Positions 19,785 through 31,464 of a stretch of 64,000 nt of DNA are shown here, piece by piece. The stretch's first letter is position 1. Each line of letters begins with the position of its first letter. The notes under the pieces are model-generated. The model saw only the letters and a program-made list of their open reading frames with translations, was not told the origin of the DNA and ran no database searches. The DNA comes from Adiantum capillus-veneris (lineage: Eukaryota; Streptophyta; Polypodiopsida; Polypodiales; Pteridaceae). The stretch spans positions 82,594,843-82,658,842 of the forward strand of contig CM043950.1 in the NCBI GenBank assembly GCA_014529385.2. The letters are read 5' to 3'. The position numbers and the translations under genes are program-made.

Positions 19785-21085
19785 TCTCACACTGTCATCA
19801 AAATTATGCTTTATCTTGTACAAACATTTGCACCCAATTGCATTTTTCCCCTTTTGGTAATGGCGTCAACTCAAATGTTCCATTTGCATCAAGGGCAGCC
19901 ATCTCCTCATACATAGATTTTTACCGTTTTTAATCTTTGACAATAGCTTTAAAAGAAGGAGCTTCACTTCCTATATAGTCTTTGACATATATGTACAAAT
20001 GACGAGCCACATAGCTATCATAAATCAATATCTGCATAGGATTTCTTACTCTCTCATACGTGTGTGCTGTTGGATCACTTCCAAGCGTCTTATTCCCTAC
20101 TTTCCAAACTGCTTATCTAAAGTATGCTCAAAATCACTATTATCACCATCATCATGACCATCACTCAAATTTGGAAGCTTAGAGAAATCATCAATTTTTT
20201 TCTTCCCTTTTCTTGATATATTTGACAAGCTAGCAAGACTCATTCTCTCATCCAACTTGTCACTCCATGGATTCTCACCATAACCTGTACTAGGTGACCC
20301 TTGCAACTTGCTCAAAACTTGTGACTACGTACTTATATTTTGTTAGTCATGTTTTCTCTTACATCAGCTCCTAAATCATCCTTCATATCAGCATACCAAC
20401 TTGCAATTTCATCAAAGACAATACCTTTGCTCACCTTAACTTTACTTGTAACAAGATTGTACTATTTATATCCTTTTGGCTCAAGGAAATATCCAATGGA
20501 CACACTTTTTCTACTTTTAGATCAAGCTTACTTCTCAACTCATTTAGAACATATACATAAGTAATACACCCAAACATTTTGAAATTTGATACCTCTAATT
20601 TTTCATCACAAAAATTCTCTTTTGGTGCCATATCATATATAGTAGTAGGAGGGGTCTTGTTCATCATGTAAATACTTGTATAACAGTAGCCTAAACCCAA
20701 TAACAATGAGGCATGTTCTTCTCATTCATCAATGCTCTACTCATTTTGCTATGTGTCTATTCCTCACCTTAGCAACATCATTTTTTGACATAGTATAACT
20801 GCATGAAACTACCTCCTCAACTCATTGGAGAAGTATTCTCCCCCTCCATCTGATCTCAAGACACTTTACATGTTTCCTAGTATGTTTTTCAACCAAAACC
20901 TTGAAATTCTAAAGTAGATAAGCACCTCACTTTTCTATGTCATGAAGTAGACCCATGCCTTCCATGTATGGTCATCAATAAAGCTCGCATAGTACTTGCA
21001 TCCACCTATAGACATAGTCTTTCCCGAACCCCATACATTTGTATGTACCAAATCCAATGCATTTCTTCTTACATGCTTGTTAGAA
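19785..21085 (-). pseudogene. Ty1/copia integrase to RT-start fragment (copia-3)
   Basis: On the minus strand from 21085 down: integrase core (ALDLVHTNVWGSGKTMSIGG, CKYYASFIDDHTWK, LRSDGGGEYFSNE), integrase C-terminal part (NKTPPTTIYDMAPKENF, FKMFGCITYVYVLNELRSKL), a linker (YDSYVARHLYIYVKDYIGSE) and the start of RT (MAALDANGTFELTPLPKG). The first catalytic Asp of the integrase triad appears as Asn (HTNVWG; the usual form is HTDVWG or HSDVWG), and there are several frameshifts and stops. It breaks off near the (TC)n tract. It belongs to a different copia lineage from copia-1 and copia-2. Confidence 0.85.
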
Positions 21086-21954
21086 AACTATGATATAATT
21101 TTCTCAAATTTTCAATAGTATAAAAAGGCTCTAAAAATTATCTTTTAGTTATCTAAGATTAATTGCTATATTTCTCCTTCATTAAGGCTAAAATTAAGCA
21201 ATTTTAATCATAATAGAGGTTATTAATTAATTATATTACTAATCATAATTAAAAGTTAAGTTATCCGCAGTCTAATAGCATATAAGAATGCAATTAATAA
21301 TAGAGAGGTTTAATCTTTCCTAATAAATTAGGTAACTAAGAAAATTAGATACAAATTAATATATATTTTATTAATCAACTAGGATTAACACTATTACCTT
21401 GCTTAATCACAAGAGTTTTTCTCTCTTTGTGATTTTTGGGAAGGATCTCTCTAAGCACAAGAGATTTTTGGCCAGGGTCATTGAGTCTGAGAGCAATTGT
21501 GAAGCATAAGGACCTATTTATAGTCTTTCTTGGCACACATGGGATGAGTTTGGTAGTTTCTTGTAGCTCAAGCAGACCTCTAACTCCATATGGAATCCCA
21601 TGGTGCTAATTCAGTCCTTGGAAGGTCCATGATGGCCCCTCCTAGCACCTACCCACTTTACTTTTCAACTTTGCTATTTTTCAAGCCCTTTTTTGCTTAA
21701 ACGATAAATATGTGGAAAATATCGAGTAAGTTATGATAAAAGTCTTGTGCTACAATGACTACTAAAAGCTTTCGATTACTTTTGGGAATAAAAGTAGTAG
21801 TTAAAAACTTCCAGAGAAAATAGCGGGGTCGATTTTTGCCCAAATTCAATTCTGAAAATTTCTAGCTATAGTAGTCTTATGGACAAAGAAGTAGAGTGCA
21901 CATTGGCCCGATCATTAGTGGTCTTTTTGCTGAAAGCATAAGAAGAATAGAAAT
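21086..21954. other. No gene recognised; one arm of a 35-bp direct repeat
   Basis: AT-rich. At 21883-21917 lies ACAAAGAAGTAGAGTGCACA with TTGGCCCGATCATTAG, repeated at 22379-22415. The pair brackets the copia-4 piece. Confidence 0.5.
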
Positions 21955-22165
21955 TTGGTTGTGCAAGGGAAGAAAGTGATCAAAATGTTCACTTTGAATG
22001 TGAATGTGCCTGAGGTTAATGATACCATGTTTGCACAAGGTTCAACAATTGTTGTAAATATTGAGATTCGGCACAAACATATTGGTCATGTAAACTTGCA
22101 AACTAAAGAGATGGTTATAGGATTTCCAACCTTTAAAGTTATTGAAATGCAAAAACCTTTGTGAG
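21955..22165 (+). pseudogene. Copia GAG-pre-integrase fragment (copia-4)
   Basis: Reads KVIKMFTLNVNVPEVNDTMF, then VVNIEIRHKHIGHVNLQTKE and GFPTFKVIEMQK. The HKHIGHVN word is the conserved His motif of the copia GAG-pre-integrase domain (usual form W-H-x-R-x-G-H-x-N). After a one-base slip, the downstream C-E-A-C of the integrase zinc-binding part follows at about 22157-22170. Opposite in strand to copia-3, so a separate insertion or an inverted piece. Confidence 0.75.
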
Positions 22166-23918
22166 GCTTGCTAGTTGAGAACATTAGTTACTAACATGGT
22201 GCTAACTATCTTTGGAAATGGCACTTACTGTCTTAATTTCCTTTTTTTACAACTATGACATTTAACAACATACGCCTTTTTAAGAAGGAAGATCATGACA
22301 ATGTCATGGTTATTTGGATTAGTTAATGTAAGAAGAAAGCATTAGTAACTTGCATCATTGTGGCGAATGAATATAGATACAAAGAAGTAGAGTACACATT
22401 GGCCCAATCATTAGGAAGAGAATGGGGTCTAGGAGGGCCTTTTTTTTTGGCATTTTAAGGGAGTCAAAGATCTAGTATGAAGAAAGAAATCAAAGGATAA
22501 ATTTTGAATTCAAATAGGCAAAATAGCTAGTTTATTTGAATTCAAATTTTCCCCCCAAAATGAAATTTAAAATCTAGCAGGCAAAACTATATCATGTAAC
22601 ATACCTACGGAAAGAGCTCGGCGTGGAGATTACACATCTATAATCTCCCCTCGAATTGGAAATCGTATGTAGGAGTTATAGAAGGCCGGAAATCATAAAG
22701 TTGTCCCCTTCTTTTTTGAGGGGGAAAAGTGCATCCTTTGACCATTCTTACACCTCTCTTACACACCCACCATTCTTGCATACATGGCATGCACCAATTC
22801 GTCAAAATGTTAATCACCTCCATAATCTCATGGCAAATAAAGAGGCCCTCCTAAACCTCATCCGCTTCATAATGAAGGAGCATTTTTATTAAAAGAATCA
22901 CATGTATTAGAGTAGGATGGTACATGTACCTAAACCCAACAATAAATGATAATGTTAAGGTTCATTACTTATTTTGGTATTTTTAAACACCACCATCCAT
23001 TTGAGATACCATCAATTCCTATAATTTCTTTAAATAGCTCTTTGATTTTCCAACCATTGACAACCAAAAATATGTGTGAATTATTAGATTAGCGTATTTA
23101 TATGTGAATTATTAGATTAGCTTATTTATAATGAATGCAATATACAATTGTACCAATGTCACTTTTATTGGTGTTTCTAAGGACCATATTCTTTTGGGAT
23201 CCCATCAATTCAGATGCTCTTTATGAAAACATTTTATTTTCTAGGTAGTCTTGATATAGTTAGTGCAATCATATCAATGGACAAATTAAATTCCATTCAT
23301 ATCAAGTATTTTTTACACATGGACAAATCGAGAGTTTAGATAAATTTCCATGGCATCCTTCCAAGGTTCATGTTTAGTGTATTTTTCCATGTGATTTTAT
23401 ACCAACACAGTCATATATTTATTGAAGAGGGGATACATTTTATTGGCATAACCAAGGGCTCGTAAACACATGCTATCTACAAATACAATAATACTCAAAT
23501 TTCAAGTACCCTTTAAAGAAATGGGACTTGAATAACTCCCAAAATTCCTAAATAACCCTTCATCCCACATTACTACATTAAAATCTATATGTTTCTTCTA
23601 GTCCTCACTCCCTCATTCTATCACTCTCCATGATCTATCTAAAATAAATGGGTTAGATTAAGACATTCCCATCTATAATGGTAGATAACAAAACATAACT
23701 AAATGCACTTAATCAAACCATGGAAAACCACAATCAGCAAATATAATTATCCACAAGCATGAATAGTTCTCTCAAATTCCTACATAACAATATCAAACAA
23801 CAAGGCACGATACCTCCAGGAGACATGTCAATGTGTAAAGACAATAAAAAAGTGTAAGAAAAACAAGCTGAAACAAAATCTAGATCCCTAATCTACCTAT
23901 ATGTCACCCCTTATGGAA
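22166..23918. other. Long AT-rich stretch without a recognised gene
   Basis: Short open frames only. A second copy of the 35-bp repeat lies at 22379-22415. No transposon ends were seen. Confidence 0.5.
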
Positions 23919-24353
23919 TCAAGGAAAGAGGATATTATATAGACCGGGTGGCATCCCTAAGGCTAGGCCTCTATCCTCATCATTTAGATAAACAAAATCA
24001 TTTTCAATAAGGCCATAATCTTCCTCAGTCTCTATTATGGATTCTTCGTCATCTTCTTGCTCACATATGTTAATCAAGAACCTCACAATACATGGATACT
24101 TGTCTTGTGCAAAAGAATAGGCATGTGTCACTGAAGAAACAGATGTTGTTGGGTAGGGATCACTAGTAGTCCATAGACATATCAACCATTCTAACTCCTC
24201 AATTTTTTTCTCACACGCGAGTCTCTCTATCAAATCCCACTCACAAGAAAGTACATAGTAACATATGTGAAACACTTGAGAAAAGTAAAAAGGATACCCT
24301 TCATAAAAAATAGAAGCGCATGTCTTTGGTGAACTAACCATCTCTAGGAACAC
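23919..24353 (-). CDS. Hypothetical protein, 144 residues
   Basis: The longest open frame in this window that shows no transposon motif. It starts MFLEMVSSPKTCASIFYEGY, has a Tyr/Cys/Trp-rich middle (FHICYYVLSCEWDLIERLAC, EKKIEELEWLICLW), and an acidic tail (EQEDDEESIIETEEDYGLIE) ending MPPGLYNILFP. No signal peptide or clear membrane helix. The composition looks like a real globular protein with an acidic stretch, possibly an exon of a host gene or an ORF of an unknown element. No homologue is recognised. A solo LTR lies 94 bases upstream of its start. Confidence 0.35.
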   Translation of the reverse strand: MFLEMVSSPKTCASIFYEGYPFYFSQVFHICYYVLSCEWDLIERLACEKKIEELEWLICLWTTSDPYPTTSVSSVTHAYSFAQDKYPCIVRFLINICEQEDDEESIIETEEDYGLIENDFVYLNDEDRGLALGMPPGLYNILFP

Positions 24354-24446
24354 AGATAGATTTGGTTAGGTCTCTAAAACATGAGTGTTGTTTTCTTGTG
24401 CTGCTGCTTGTGACATGGTGCACTTGGGCTATGCGTTGGGTTTGAT

Positions 24447-24744
24447 TGCTACAAACGGAAGCGCAGAAGGCCCTGCAAAATAGAGCAAACAGCGTATTGC
24501 AAGCCATAAGCAAACGGAACCGCATACCTAGCACATCCACGGGTAAGTAACCAACGTTGCACACGAACAAAGAGAGACAGGGAGCGAGATAGAGCGAGAG
24601 AGCACGTGCAAGTGCACCTCTCATAGCAGAGTGCTATGCCAACACGGCATGAGAGAAGAGAGGAGAGGAGAGAAGAGCAACGCAAACACTGGGTGCAATC
24701 TCCCCCCGTGCAAGAGTGACCATTTCCCTCTTGCACATATTTCA
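24447..24744 (-). repeat. Solo LTR (298 bp)
   Basis: TGCTACAAACGG...ATTTCA on the plus strand, matching the LTR at 30988-31284. No PBS or PPT adjoins. Flanks TTGAT and TTTAT could be a 5-bp target duplication with one change. Open frames across it are chance. Confidence 0.75.
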
Positions 24745-25210
24745 TTTATAGAATTAGAAAGCAACTCTCCTCAGTTGCAAAGATGAGAATCTTCAAACAA
24801 TACTTGTCAAAAACAGTGATTAGTATTCTGTGTTAGGAACATGTCATAATAAAAGAAAGAAATTATTAAACTAAACAATATTGTTTATGCCAGCCGTAAT
24901 CCACATACTACCTATTCTAGTGTCCCATACCACTAGAATAAGCAGTATATGTCATACCCTGATGAATCAGGATATCATTGGTCACACTCATCATTCAATG
25001 ATCAATTCTCATCAATCTCAAGTCCAATTCCATAGATATTGTTGCGACAGAAAAGCATCATATAGCAATTCCAAATCCAAATTTAAATTTCCAGCATATA
25101 CCCATTGGAAATCTAAATCCAAATATCCTTCATTTTTTATACCCGGGTAACAAAATCATACGAGTTATAGTGGTGGCCAATCACTGTAGCATGATTTTGT
25201 GATCGGTGTT
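24745..25210. other. No gene recognised
   Basis: AT-rich, with a run of AAATCCAAAT-like words at 25070-25130. No motif. Confidence 0.45.
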
Positions 25211-25434
25211 GCCTAAATCGGCGAATCTACACCAATAAGACGTGCTGCCTAAATCGGCGAATCTGCATGATTTTTTTAGAAATCATGAATTTGTAGTTTG
25301 TTGTTGTGCTGCCTAAATCGGCGAATCTGCATGATTTTTTTAGAAATCATGAATTTGTAATTTGTTGTTCTGCTGCCTAAATCGGCAAATCTGCACCAGA
25401 TAAGCATTGACACAATGCTTAAATTGGCGAATTT
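25211..25434. repeat. Tandem repeat, 64-bp unit, with hairpins
   Basis: The word GCCTAAATCGGCGAATCT begins at 25211, 25247, 25311 and 25375 (one change in the last), with a decayed fifth copy at 25417. The two 64-base spacers carry CATGATTT...AAATCATG, an 8-bp hairpin stem with a 6-base loop. No coding sense. Confidence 0.9.
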
Positions 25435-26411
25435 GTGTGCATGTGACCAATGGACCAGACAAGACAAAATTAAAAAAAAGTAAAAAAAAATACTATTTGT
25501 TTGAGGCGACTTTGGAGTACGTATAAAGTTCTGGTATTATTGAAATACCTCAACTCGTGTGAGTATGGTCATAGCTTAATGTCAAATGCTCTCAATAGCA
25601 ATTCGATTTAGTTGAAAGTGCAAGCCACAATATGAGAGATGTCTGGGTTCATAGCTCAAAAAGATAACATAAAAAAGAAAAGCAGAGACGTATTGGGTGT
25701 ACGTACTTGGATGTTGTACTGCATTTGAAATATATACTGGTTTGTGCGTGGGGAGAGAGGTACAAGTAGGAGAAAGCTATAACTATCAAACTTACAGCAA
25801 AGTATTCAAAACGTGTTAATTTTGTGTTAATAATTGGCCATGAAATAGGGATGAGTTTCAAATCACTAGAATGAAAAATATGAATGTTATTTAATACAAA
25901 AAAAGCACATGATAATGAGACTTATTAAAGTTAGCCATCACACAAAGTAATATTTGTCAACAGTAAGTGCTTATATTGTAAGTCCATGCTTATTAGTGTG
26001 TCCATGAATAAATTCCTTGGATATCCGTGTCCTTTAAATGTAGACACAATATAGTAGAAGGACAAATTTCAAAAGAAATTATTTTATAAGAAATTAAGAG
26101 AAAAAATGTACAGCTAAGCACAAATGAATAATCCCTACTAATAGAAACTTAATTTCCTAGAGCATAGATGTAATGTGGTACAAGATGGCCCTAAGTTGGG
26201 ATTGGTAGTGTGTGTTTCGGTTGTGCAAGGTCATAATATAACTGCAAGCTTGTCCAATGTTTTGAGTATGTGTAGTGATGTGCAACGTAAGGTCATTGCC
26301 ATGAGCAGTTTGATATTGTCAAATAGTGTTTTCATTAATTTTGTCGTGCGGATAGACTAACTACGCAAATGCAGCAGTTGTATTGTCTTATAAATTATTC
26401 ATTTTTTTGTG
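25435..26411. other. No gene recognised
   Basis: AT-rich. Short frames without motifs. Confidence 0.5.
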
Positions 26412-26711
26412 TTGAATCTGTCGAGGTAATAGGCGCAACACCAAAGTGCCCATGGTTGAAGCTCTTGAGGAGCTAGAATTGCAACGCACTCCAGCGCAAC
26501 GCAACGCATTCCAGTGGATTCCGACTCAGGTGTCTGAGGCCCATGAAGATTTGTTTGCAAACCAAGAGGTTTCCGATTGAAATCCTCCCATAGCTGACGT
26601 AGTGGAGGCTATTGAACTTTCAGCAGAGGAAAAATATGAGGATATTGATAATCCTGCTAGGGTCGGCATTGGGAATCTCAAGGAAGTTTCTAGAAGCAGG
26701 GCGGTAGATGA
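26412..26711 (+). pseudogene. Unidentified coding-like relic
   Basis: One frame reads NTKVPMVEALEELELQRTPA, then RNAFQWIPTQVSEAHEDLFA, a stop, then ADVVEAIELSAEEKYEDIDN and a second stop. The acidic, helix-forming composition and the continuation after the stop suggest a decayed gene or transposon ORF. No family recognised. Confidence 0.3.
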
Positions 26712-26973
26712 CAGTTAGCGGTCTATGCATACACTCCTAAGATCGCATGGGTATCATTAATTGGGTGCTGCAGTCTATTGCGGTTGGAGTAGTGGCTTGT
26801 CATGTGCACGGTCGATTGAGGTTGTTGACCAGGCCAACGACACACCTAACACAAAAAGGGTTAGAAAGTTGGAGAGAGAGTGATTTAGTGGCAGTTGCAA
26901 TGGGTTTGCTGGTGTTGCCAGTTGAGAATGAGAGAGAGGTAGACGGCGCTAGCTACTCAAGTGCAAAGGGGAG

Positions 26974-26976
<3 letters not shown>

Positions 26977-27043
<67 letters not shown>

Positions 27044-27233
27044 TATGGGTCTGCATGCTATGCTTTGTAAAGGACTGCAAGCTGGAGCAGCGCATAAGTC
27101 CTACAACGCCACTGAATGGAGGTTGGTTGTTTGAACCGAATGAGAGAGAGCGTGTGTTTGGCAGTGAACCAGAGAAAGATAGAATGAAATGGGGGGTTCG
27201 AGCCGCTGCATGGCATCGAGAGGTGGCAGATGG

Positions 27234-27313
<80 letters not shown>
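26977..27313. repeat. Two long (GA)n arrays
   Basis: 26977-27040 and 27239-27313, about 32 and 37 GA units, separated by 198 bases. A shorter one lies at 27685-27706. Glu-Arg and Ser-Leu frames over them are artefacts. Confidence 0.97.
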
Positions 27314-27316
<3 letters not shown>

Positions 27317-28539
27317 GCGACTACAGAGGGGTGAGTAGCCGCTCACAATTTACAGGAAGTTTGTGGCTCGTGTGTGTATGAGAGATTTCTTTATCTCTCT
27401 CCCGCTCTGTCTCTCTCTGTTCGGCACGTAAAGTTGGCTCCCTCCCGACTATCTCCCGCCATCCAATCCCACTCATCATGCGGCCATGCAAACACTCTCG
27501 ATCGACAATAACCATTCAAACAACAAAAAAATAATTAAAAAAATTATCTCACCTACACACGCACTCAGACCAATTGGTTCCTGTAGTGAGATAGAGAGAA
27601 AGAGAGAGCTTGATTGGCCATTTGCATGACTATGTGGATGTTGTACCTATCGAGGGTGAGAGAGATCGCAAAATGGACAGAATGAAGAGAGAGAGAGAGA
27701 GAGAGTGAAACAGTTTGACTGTGTATTGCTCGTGGCCCGCTTGTGGCAAGTCACGATGTTACTTGTTGTCTGGCTTGTCATTGATTTTCACAAATATAGT
27801 GATAGCCGTTTTTCGGCTCTCCATAATTGCCATAGTAAGTTATTCCACCCTACCAAATTCACCCAAACGCTATGGCTATCCCTACCATTTCACTGTACAT
27901 AGGCGTGTGTGAGTTAGGGGGCTTTTCCCGTATCTTCTTAAAAACCCTCAGCTAGCTAGTCACTGGGCTAGTTGAGCCAAAAAAATAAAAAAAATAAAAG
28001 TATATTATGGCCTCTTTGTGTGTAAATATTTCATTGTATATATGGCCTAAATATAGGGATTTTTTATAATTATTTTGGTATTTATTTAAATATTTCTACT
28101 TAGGTGTGTGTTTTATTAAACCTATGTACACCTTCTTTCATCCTCTTACACCATAAGTATATTTTTTGCCAATATATACATACTCTAAACTTATATTTTT
28201 CCTTTATACAAATCACTCCCACATTTTCAACCTCACCCTCACCCTCGTGAAAACAAAAAATTGATTTCTACTCATTGGTCACATTTATTATATTATTTAC
28301 TTGCATACCTTTTCCTCTTTCACCCAAAATAATTCAAGGAGGGACCATATCATATGATTCCAATATCTTTCCATATCCATAACTCCTCCTTATTTTTATT
28401 ATTATTTTTACTCATTATTCTAACACCATGTGCTCATTGAGCTAAAGTCCATGAATAGTCCATACACTAGTCCCACCATGTATATATTTCTATATTCACC
28501 AATAATCCTCCTCCATGCATGGGTCAAGGGAAAATTGGA
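27314..28539. other. No gene recognised
   Basis: Contains the short (GA)n at 27685-27706 and AT-rich sequence. Nothing further. Confidence 0.5.
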
Positions 28540-30470
28540 TGCTTTGTATTATAATATGACAAAGGAGGGGCTCATGCTTGGATGCATTGTACAAATTCAA
28601 AAAAGGAGGGGGCCACTAAAAGACTTTTGCAGGCATAAAAAACAGGCTTTTTGGTGAGAATTTTGGCACCTATCTTCACTCCGAATTTGGAGCGGTGGTC
28701 AAAAGAAAAAATGTAGTCCACACTCTGAATAATCACCTAAAATTTTTTTATGATTTTTTGAGCTACCAACGGTGAGCTATGATTTTTTGAGTGGACCCCA
28801 GTCTGCCCACTTTTCTCACAAGTAGCTTTTCGTCTTCTCTCACCCTTCCACACACCTACTCACTCTTACACATCCCTCCCTCTCCTTCCCTCACTCAAAC
28901 CTGCAATTTCCATGGCTTCTCCCACCCTCTTCACCATTACCCTTCTCTCTCATCCCTATAGTTCTTTTATGAACCTCTACATACATACACCCTCTCCATG
29001 TCTCTCTCTATTGCTTCTATGTTACAATTTCATTTACTTCTCCTAAAAATATCTAAAATACAGCATCTTAACCATGATAACTTCTGCAAATTGAGGATTT
29101 TTCATCAACAAATCCTCTTTTCATCATGGTGGTCAACCGTGGCGGCGGCGTAAAGAAGCGAAGAAGAAGAAGATCAACGGTCATTTTTTCCACAATCTAC
29201 ACAAGGGTGAGTTCAAGCTTCTTCAAAGCTTCACCATCTCAATGATTCTCTTTTAATTCACCCCTCTTCCTTCATCAAGTCAACTCATCCTACCCATTGT
29301 AAATATATCACTAACAATTCTAGTGATTATTACCACTAACAACTAACTTCTCTTGTAAAAATGCACCCACACTATCAACACATGGAGTAGGCAACCGCAC
29401 AAGTAAACCAAATTCACTCACTCCCATGGAAGTTTCTCTCCTTTCACCACATCAATAATTCTCTTACTTGAGCCCACATCCATGTGACTCAAGATAAAAG
29501 AGAGACCCCATCCTCATTTGAAATTCATAAAAATTCATAATCCTTGATCTTTCCTAATAAAATTGATTAGGCTTAATCCTAATCAAGGCTTCTCCAACCT
29601 ATAAATAGGCCCCTCTCCTTCTTGTAAAACAACCTCCAACATCTCACATAGCACCCCAACACTCTATGCGTGAGGAGAGACTTAGGTGTAGAAACCACTT
29701 GTGAGCTTTACTCTTGGTGTGAGAGAAGCCTTCAAGCTACACATTGCAAGTGAGAGAGCGTGAGTTCCACAAATCTCAAAACCACTATTGTATATGCTCC
29801 TTCATCATCAATAAATTGAGGTTTGGTGCATCAAAGGCGTGATTCGACGTTCAAATCTTCGTCCTTCCATTTGTGCAATACGGTTTGGTGAATTCAAGGT
29901 GACTTGTGTATTTTGAATTTTTATCGGTTGATCTTGATTTTAGAAAGTGTTTTAGTGTGTTTTTCATTGCCAGTTTTTTGTCCATTGTAAGAGGGTATTG
30001 TGGTGAGAGGTCTCCCACACCCTAAGAAAGTGTATGTGTGTGTGTTTTGGCAATGTTTAGCAATCACTAAGCATTGAGTGAGTTTTGTACAAGTTCTACG
30101 ATAGCATCATAACGAACCATCTCCATTTGCAAGTCACAAATAAGGTATTACGCAAGATCCTTTCCTCTCTCTCTTCCCTTTGCTCTAGCTCTCTCTGGTC
30201 CATTTTGTGTGTGTCTTGGTGTGAGGTTGCTTGTGTTGTGTTGTGTGGTGCATCTTCTTGGTTGTGCCAAAATCTCTCTTGCGTCCTAGTTCGCATACCA
30301 TAACTAGGTGGTGCCCCTATCTTGTTTGGGTTTGGCTGTGGGTTTGTTGTTGTGTTGTGCTTGTGGTTGCCCCAACCCCAATTGAACAGCACGGGAGCCT
30401 TGAGGGGTGTTTAGAGGTCGCCTCTCTTGTTGCCCGCCCCGAACCGCCTCAATAGCTTGAGAGTCTTTCC
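28540..30470 (+). mobile_element. Probable gypsy LTR or LTR-leader remnant
   Basis: Its layout parallels the gypsy A LTR: TATAAATA at 29600-29607 followed by pyrimidine-rich sequence; the word CTAGGTGGTGCCCCTATCTT near 30304 is close to CTAGGTGGTGCCCTCATCT at 48868 near the end of the gypsy A 5' LTR. Upstream a GAGTGGACC...CACACACC region also resembles the start of that LTR. No second copy was found in the window, so the boundaries are estimates, and no gag follows. Confidence 0.4.
29600..29607 (+). promoter_or_regulatory. TATA-box candidate
   Basis: TATAAATA inside the LTR-like stretch, followed about 30 bases later by a pyrimidine-rich region. Confidence 0.4.
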
Positions 30471-30974
30471 CACCAAGCTGACGTCTAGTGGATTCATCAA
30501 TCAAATTCCTTGTCAATGGGAGATCAAGTCTTTGAGGCCCTCTTTTGTTAAAATTTATCTGTCTTCCATACCTTTAACGAATTTCTCTACTTCCCATTCA
30601 TGTACTACTCTTCACATGTATTCTTGCACTGCCATTAAATCTCCTTTTGGGATTTTCTAGTATGGATGTCCAAGTATATATTTTCACAATCGCAATCAAA
30701 ATTGCACTTATATCTACTTGATTTGTGTTATTTCTAGCATACATCCACTATTAAGTACTTAATTTCTCCATTATACACTTCAAAGAGCTACATCTAACGA
30801 TCACTCGTTCTCGAATCAATCGAGGATAAACAGGTTAAGCATAAGCAGTCCATGAAAGGGAGAAGACCTAACCTCAATATTTCAAGAAGGTAAATAAATA
30901 AATAAAATTAGTTATACTTAGCTTTCATCGCTCGTTCACGAGATTCATCCTATCCGTAATTTTTGTGTAGCCAT
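30471..30974 (-). other. Unassigned; right end is likely a copia leader
   Basis: Directly left of the PBS, the minus strand reads ATGGCTACACAAAAATTACG, which would start a gag frame (MATQKLRIG) and then stops. This layout, with ATG immediately after the PBS, is usual for copia. The rest is unassigned. Confidence 0.35.
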
Positions 30975-30986
30975 GCTCTGATACCA
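30975..30986 (-). promoter_or_regulatory. Primer-binding site for initiator tRNA-Met
   Basis: Plus strand GCTCTGATACCA, one base from the LTR at 30988. Confidence 0.9.
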
Positions 30987-30987
30987 C

Positions 30988-31284
30988 TGCTACAAACGGG
31001 AGCACAGAAGGCCTTGCAAAATAGAGCAAATAGCGCATTGCAAGTCATAAGCAAAGGGAACCACATACATGGCACATCCACGAGTACGTAACCAACGTTG
31101 CACACGAACAAAGAGAGACAAGGAGGGAGATAGAGCGAGAGAGCACGTGCAGGTGCACCTCTCAGAGCGGAGTGCTACGACAGCACGACTTGAGAGAAGA
31201 GAGGAGAGGAGAAAGAGCAACACAAAAACTGGGTGCAATCTCCCCCCGTGCAAGAGTGACCATTTCCGTCTTGCACGTATTTCA
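30988..31284 (-). repeat. 5' LTR (297 bp) of a truncated element
   Basis: TGCTACAAACGG...ATTTCA on the plus strand; matches the solo LTR at 24447-24744. With the PBS on its left it must be a 5' LTR of a minus-strand element, probably copia. The two copies are unlikely to bound one element: no polypurine tract adjoins 24744 and no pol gene lies between. Confidence 0.85.
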
Positions 31285-31464
31285 TTTTAGATCCAAGTCG
31301 CATGGATCTATAGGTCATAGGAAAGAATACAATTTATGTTTAGGCACCCAAATTTGATCATTCCTGTCATAGTAGCCTTGGGCTTCTAATAGCGTTCAGG
31401 AATCCAACATAACATTTCTAACATCTCTTTGGGCGAGTCGTATGTCTCTTATGAGGTTTCTGTT

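Noticed and set aside
19537-19933. Ser-Leu-rich ORFs in three frames
   Set aside because: All are produced by the (TC)n tract; the real coding relic here is copia-3 on the other strand.
24449-24745. Cys/Leu-rich minus-strand ORF, also at 30990-31253
   Set aside because: Both lie inside matching LTR copies with differing stops; shared because the LTR is repeated, not because it codes.
25211-25434. CRISPR-like array
   Set aside because: Plant nuclear context, repeated spacers identical to each other, only four units; an ordinary tandem repeat.
26747-27070. Plus-strand 107-residue ORF ending in Arg-Glu repeats
   Set aside because: More than a third is (GA)n sequence and the rest has no motif; the neighbouring frame at 26412-26711 looks more protein-like.
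24447-31284. One 6.8-kb LTR element bounded by the two 298-bp LTRs
   Set aside because: No polypurine tract adjoins the left copy, no pol gene lies between, and the outer flanks do not match as a target duplication.
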